From: Candidatus Hecatellales archaeon
GTDB taxonomy: Archaea; Thermoproteota; Bathyarchaeia; Hecatellales; Hecatellaceae
Assembly (NCBI GenBank): GCA_003662305.1
Contig: QMXU01000038.1
Span: 1-8,686 of the forward strand
Direction: 5' to 3'
DNA: 8,686 bases
Made by a program: the position numbers and the translations under genes. Positions 6,555-8,686 of the stretch are shown piece after piece. Every line of letters starts with the position of its first letter. Position 1 is the first letter of the stretch. Below the pieces are notes generated by a model. It saw only the letters and a list, made by a program, of their open reading frames with translations, had not been told where the DNA came from and searched no databases.

Positions 6555-7189
6555 ACAGCGAACCCCCTGAACGTGGATGCTAACGGGAGAATCACGGCTA
6601 ACGCTACGAGGGAGAAGAATGCAAGCGGGATTATGAAGGCTGAAAAGAAGGCTTTACCCCCGTTGATGTTGTAGTAGGACCCCACGGCTGTAACCCATGA
6701 GAACAGAAGCCACACCGTGGATATCACTACAAGTATTATGGACAGCGGTGCAAGACCTGGAAGATATACCAGTAGAAGCAAGCCTAAGACCGTGGGGGAA
6801 AGCAGAACGCTGTTGTAGCCGTAAGCCTTCAAAGCCCCACTATATCTCCCAGAGCCTTTAAACAGGTACCTGGCCGAAAGATGGGTGAAAACCGAAATTA
6901 AAGCCCACAGGACAACTGCAAGTATTATGAAGCATACGGTCACAGCGACGGACACGATTATGGAAACTGAGGCTATAAGGCTTCCTACCTCAAAGCCGAA
7001 CCACTCAGCCATCCCAGCGAAAAGCCTGACAGCCGCCAAGAGCAGAGAGCTTACAAGAACCCCTATAACGGCGGAGAAAGCTACCAGCAGCCCGAAGGGT
7101 TCACCTAAACCTCTCGAGTCTATGTTCTCAGGCTTGAAGGCTTCCCTTGGATTTAAAAGCAGGAAGCCAATTCTCCCGGTAAAACCCAT
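6551..7189 (-). CDS. Yip1-domain-like integral membrane protein
   Basis: A 212-residue membrane protein with about five hydrophobic segments, near residues 33-55, 72-102, 126-143, 147-169 and 181-203. A short cytoplasmic-looking N-terminus carries LLLNPREAFKP (10-20), and YGYNSVLLSPTVLG (123-136) lies before the third segment. Both are typical of Yip1-family (PF04893-like) proteins, common in archaea with no defined biochemical role; eukaryotic relatives act in membrane traffic. The ATG at 7189 has GGTGAT just upstream as a possible Shine-Dalgarno. Its stop overlaps the start of the next gene by four bases (TTGA), so the two products are likely made together and may interact at the membrane. 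It follows the GPN GTPase gene by 64 bases. Membrane topology is clear; family assignment is good but based on pattern and the NPREAF-type motif. Confidence 0.82.
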   Translation of the reverse strand: MGFTGRIGFLLLNPREAFKPENIDSRGLGEPFGLLVAFSAVIGVLVSSLLLAAVRLFAGMAEWFGFEVGSLIASVSIIVSVAVTVCFIILAVVLWALISVFTHLSARYLFKGSGRYSGALKAYGYNSVLLSPTVLGLLLLVYLPGLAPLSIILVVISTVWLLFSWVTAVGSYYNINGGKAFFSAFIIPLAFFSLVALAVILPLASTFRGFAV

Positions 7190-7253
7190 ATAAAATCACC
7201 GGTAAACATTTATCCCAATAGTAAGTTTAGCCTGGAACTAAATAAGGCTTCTA

Positions 7254-7979
7254 TCAGGTTAGGTCTCCGCAGGCGCATTTAACTTCGAAGAGGAGGGTTA
7301 GAAGCTCGTCGAAGCCAAGTCCTGTTTTAGCTGAAACTAGGGGAACCCTTTGAGGAGGGAAAAAGCTTCTTAAAACCTTCAGGATTTCCAGGTTCATCTC
7401 GTCTTGGAGGCTGGCTGAGGTTTCAAGGAGGAGGGCAGGGTTCTCCATCAGCCTTCTAACCTCTTCGGTTTCTTCCCGGCTTAGGAGGTCTGCCTTGTTC
7501 AGCACTGCGAGGGTTTCAGCTTCAAGCGTGTAGCGGGCTGTTAAAGCGTAAAGGTAGAAGCCTAGAAGGTTTCTTCGGGGTGCTGAGAGGTCGCCTAGGA
7601 AGAGGCAGCAGCAGTCTTCAAGGCTTCCAACGATTCTTCTCCCGGCATCCCTGAAAAGGAAGGGTTCAAGCTGCCCTGGGGTATCGTAGAGAACGTAGTC
7701 TGCGTCTAAGCGTGGAAGCCTCACCTCGGCAAGCCTTTCCATAGCCTCAAGGATAGCTCCGTTAGGACCTAAACCCTTCTCCCTCATAATGCCTTCAACC
7801 GTGAACCTGGCTCTAACGTCGAAGTCAGCCCGGTAGGAAAGCTCTAGGACGCCGGGGTCCAGGTTTACAAGTTTAACCCTGTAGCCTTCACCCTCCAGAT
7901 AGGAGGCAAAGCTTCCGGTTAGAAGGCTTTTACCTGAACCTGCCGGGCCGAGGATGAAAACGTTCATACTCTTCTTCAT
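7254..7979 (-). CDS. GPN-loop GTPase
   Basis: A 241-residue P-loop GTPase of the GPN family. Archaeal members form dimers in which the Gly-Pro-Asn loop reaches the nucleotide of the partner; eukaryotic relatives help assemble and import RNA polymerase II, while the archaeal role is not settled. Motifs in order: Walker A GPAGSGKS (11-18), LDPG (40-43), the diagnostic GPN loop LGPNGAILEAME (70-81), DTPGQLE (99-105) as G3, NKAD (161-164) as G4 and SAKTG (216-220) as G5. Odd points are three consecutive cysteines (123-125) just before the FLGD turn and a CAC near the C-terminus (235-237). The start is ATG at 7979; M5 is an in-frame alternative. There is no convincing Shine-Dalgarno, and a TATA-like box sits about 26 bases upstream, so the mRNA may be leaderless. 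It is the first gene of the - strand run. Confidence 0.94.
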   Translation of the reverse strand: MKKSMNVFILGPAGSGKSLLTGSFASYLEGEGYRVKLVNLDPGVLELSYRADFDVRARFTVEGIMREKGLGPNGAILEAMERLAEVRLPRLDADYVLYDTPGQLEPFLFRDAGRRIVGSLEDCCCLFLGDLSAPRRNLLGFYLYALTARYTLEAETLAVLNKADLLSREETEEVRRLMENPALLLETSASLQDEMNLEILKVLRSFFPPQRVPLVSAKTGLGFDELLTLLFEVKCACGDLT

Positions 7980-8000
7980 ATCCCGGATGGAAGCCGTCCT

Positions 8001-8012
8001 CTTAAAGCTTTA
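8001..8012 (-). promoter_or_regulatory. Possible TATA box for leaderless transcription of the GPN GTPase gene
   Basis: The - strand reads TAAAGCTTTAAG, which contains the perfect 10-base palindrome TAAAGCTTTA (8003-8012). It is centred about 26 bases before the ATG at 7979, the archaeal distance from TATA box to transcript start. With no good Shine-Dalgarno at that ATG, a leaderless mRNA is the simplest reading. Sequence and spacing are seen; promoter activity is inferred. Confidence 0.4.
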
Positions 8013-8023
8013 CCCCGGCTACC

Positions 8024-8031
8024 GGTTAACC
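8024..8031. promoter_or_regulatory. Palindrome in the divergent control region
   Basis: GGTTAACC, a perfect 8-base palindrome between the TATA-like boxes of the divergent GPN GTPase and THEP1 genes. It could be an operator or BRE-like element, but an 8-base palindrome also occurs by chance, so support is weak. Confidence 0.2.
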
Positions 8032-8041
8032 TCTAAATAAC
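8031..8041 (+). promoter_or_regulatory. Possible TATA box for the THEP1-type gene
   Basis: CTCTAAATAAC on the + strand, an archaeal TATA-like sequence. A transcript start about 25 bases on would fall near 8062, giving a leader of about 23 bases that contains GGAGG (8070-8074) ahead of the presumed start at 8085. The fit of box, leader and ribosome site supports that start region. Confidence 0.4.
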
Positions 8042-8069
8042 TGGCTCTCCTTTCTCTTCTTGGAGGCAT

Positions 8070-8074
8070 GGAGG
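8070..8074 (+). promoter_or_regulatory. Shine-Dalgarno candidate for the THEP1-type gene
   Basis: GGAGG, ten bases before the CTG at 8085, which is the only near-canonical codon in frame just ahead of the P-loop. It overlaps a tiny ATG frame at 8068 that stops after four codons. It is the main argument for initiation at or near 8085. Confidence 0.4.
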
Positions 8075-8084
8075 CGGGTTAAAG

Positions 8085-8633
8085 CTGAAGAGGGTTTTCC
8101 TGTTAACAGGTCCACCTGGCTCTGGTAAGACCACGGTTATGCTTAGGGTTGCCAAGCGGGTTAGGGCTGAAGGCTTCAAGGTTGGAGGAATGGTGACCAG
8201 GGAAGTTAGAAAGGGCGGAGTGCGTGTAGGCTTTGAAGTTTCGGATTTGGCCACGGGAGAAGTTGGGGTTTTGGCTAGGGTTGGAGAAGGCTCTGGGCCT
8301 AGGGTTGGAAAGTACAGGGTAAACCTCAGCGACCTTGAAGCCGTAGGCGTTGAAGCCGTTAAAAGGGCTTTAAGGGAAGCCGACGTCGTCTTCATAGACG
8401 AGGTTGGCCCCATGGAGCTTTACTCTCAAAAGTTTAGGCAGGCTGTTTTGGAGGCTTCTCGAAGCGGGAGGCCTCTGGTGGCAACCGTACACTATAGGGT
8501 TAAGGACAGGCTTATAGAGGGGCTTAAGGCTGAGGAGGGAAGCCTCCTCTTGGAGGTTAGGCCTGAAAGCCGGGGGAGAGCCTTTGAAAAACTGGCTTCA
8601 GAGGTCTTAAAAGCTCTTAAAGCCCTACGATAA
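8085..8633 (+). CDS. THEP1-type nucleoside-triphosphatase (NTPase_1 family), start codon uncertain
   Basis: About 182 residues if read from the CTG at 8085, matching the roughly 180 of the THEP1 family. Characterised members hydrolyse NTPs in vitro; the cellular role is unclear. Numbered from 8085, the motifs are Walker A TGPPGSGKTT (8-17), EGFKVGGMVTREVRKGG (29-45), GFEVSDLATG (49-58), VGKYRV (74-79) and the Walker B stretch VVFIDEVGPMEL (101-112), followed by ATVHYR (133-138). The first in-frame ATG is at 8139, inside the domain just after the P-loop, so starting there would delete the ATP-binding site. No ATG, GTG or TTG precedes it in frame back to the TAA at 8034-8036. Either CTG is used, supported by GGAGG at 8070-8074, or one base is missing: one extra G in the GGG at 8076-8078 would join the ATG at 8068 in frame. 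Divergent from the GPN GTPase gene. Confidence 0.88.
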   Translation: MKRVFLLTGPPGSGKTTVMLRVAKRVRAEGFKVGGMVTREVRKGGVRVGFEVSDLATGEVGVLARVGEGSGPRVGKYRVNLSDLEAVGVEAVKRALREADVVFIDEVGPMELYSQKFRQAVLEASRSGRPLVATVHYRVKDRLIEGLKAEEGSLLLEVRPESRGRAFEKLASEVLKALKALR

Positions 8634-8640
8634 TTAATTA
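8631..8640. promoter_or_regulatory. AT-rich palindrome at the THEP1 stop, possible promoter of the next gene
   Basis: TAATTAATTA is a perfect 10-base palindrome that includes the TAA stop of the THEP1-type gene. It lies about 49 bases before the ATG at 8684. As a TATA-like element it would start a transcript near 8660, leaving room for the Shine-Dalgarno at 8675. Read-through from THEP1 is equally possible. Confidence 0.25.
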
Positions 8641-8648
8641 CTGCAAAG

Positions 8649-8666
8649 CAGCCTGGTTAAGGGCTG
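8649..8666. repeat. Short inverted repeat before the next gene
   Basis: CAGCC (8649-8653) and GGCTG (8662-8666) can pair across an 8-base loop; an overlapping CTGC-AAA-GCAG hairpin (8641-8651) uses part of the same left arm. The stems are short and no T-run follows, so this is not a convincing terminator. It may be chance or a small leader structure. Confidence 0.2.
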
Positions 8667-8674
8667 GCTTATCA

Positions 8675-8686
8675 GAGGTGAACATG
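8675..8686 (+). CDS. Start of a further + strand gene, only its ribosome site and ATG visible
   Basis: GAGGTGA (8675-8681) is a strong Shine-Dalgarno match and is followed directly by the ATG at 8684-8686, the last three bases of the window. GAGG to ATG spacing is five bases, ideal for initiation. The gene lies 50 bases after the THEP1-type gene on the same strand and is probably co-transcribed with it. Nothing can be said about its product. Confidence 0.6.

Noticed and set aside
6885..7193. 102-codon + strand frame opposite the Yip1-like gene
   Set aside because: It is the antisense shadow of transmembrane segments; no motif or ribosome site supports it.
7226..7249. Inverted repeat TTTAG/CTAAA with overlapping AGCCT/AGGCT in the gap after the GPN GTPase gene
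   Set aside because: Arms are only five bases with no T-run; too weak to call a terminator or operator.
8033..8413. 126-codon - strand open frame opposite the THEP1-type gene
   Set aside because: It is rich in Ser, Thr and Pro with no recognisable motif, and lies antisense to a frame with clear Walker motifs.
1..8686. CRISPR array, tRNA, insertion sequence, toxin-antitoxin or defence genes
   Set aside because: No spaced direct repeats, cloverleaf, transposase motifs or known defence domains were found by reading both strands.

Overview
The window comes from an archaeal chromosome, most likely a member of the Thermoproteota/Bathyarchaeia type; this is an inference from gene content, not a taxonomic proof. 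The archaeal signs are an archaeal-type Trm1 tRNA methyltransferase, a GPN-loop GTPase, a THEP1-type NTPase, a tungsten aldehyde:ferredoxin oxidoreductase, AT-rich TATA-like boxes placed about 25 bases before expected transcript starts, and frequent TTG/GTG starts. No rRNA, tRNA, CRISPR array, insertion sequence or phage gene was seen. Coding density is high and no gap exceeds about 110 bases.

Layout. The left edge carries the 3' end of proC (proline synthesis) on the + strand. It converges on, and overlaps by 11 bases, the end of a seven-gene run on the - strand. Read in transcription order from right to left, that run is: a GPN-loop GTPase (7979-7254), a Yip1-like membrane protein (7189-6551), a membrane-anchored glycine-repeat beta protein whose start overlaps the Yip1 stop (6554-5676), Trm1 (5590-4391), a PPP-family phosphatase (4344-3406), a glycerophosphodiesterase fused to a nucleoside deoxyribosyltransferase-like domain (3350-2256), and a full-length AOR-family tungstoenzyme (2200-374). 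At the right, a THEP1-type NTPase runs on the + strand, divergent from the GTPase across a 105-base control region. The window ends on the ATG of another + strand gene preceded by a good Shine-Dalgarno sequence.

How the genes relate. Most look like housekeeping genes lying side by side (tRNA modification, GTPase, NTPase, phosphatase, redox enzyme) rather than one pathway. The only clearly coupled pair is Yip1 plus the glycine-repeat protein, which looks like a small membrane or envelope module.

The points most worth a second look are the two-domain phosphodiesterase/deoxyribosyltransferase fusion, the regular 22-residue glycine repeat of the Yip1 partner, and the THEP1 gene, which has no ATG, GTG or TTG in frame ahead of its P-loop. 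I see no defence island or obviously new multi-gene system.
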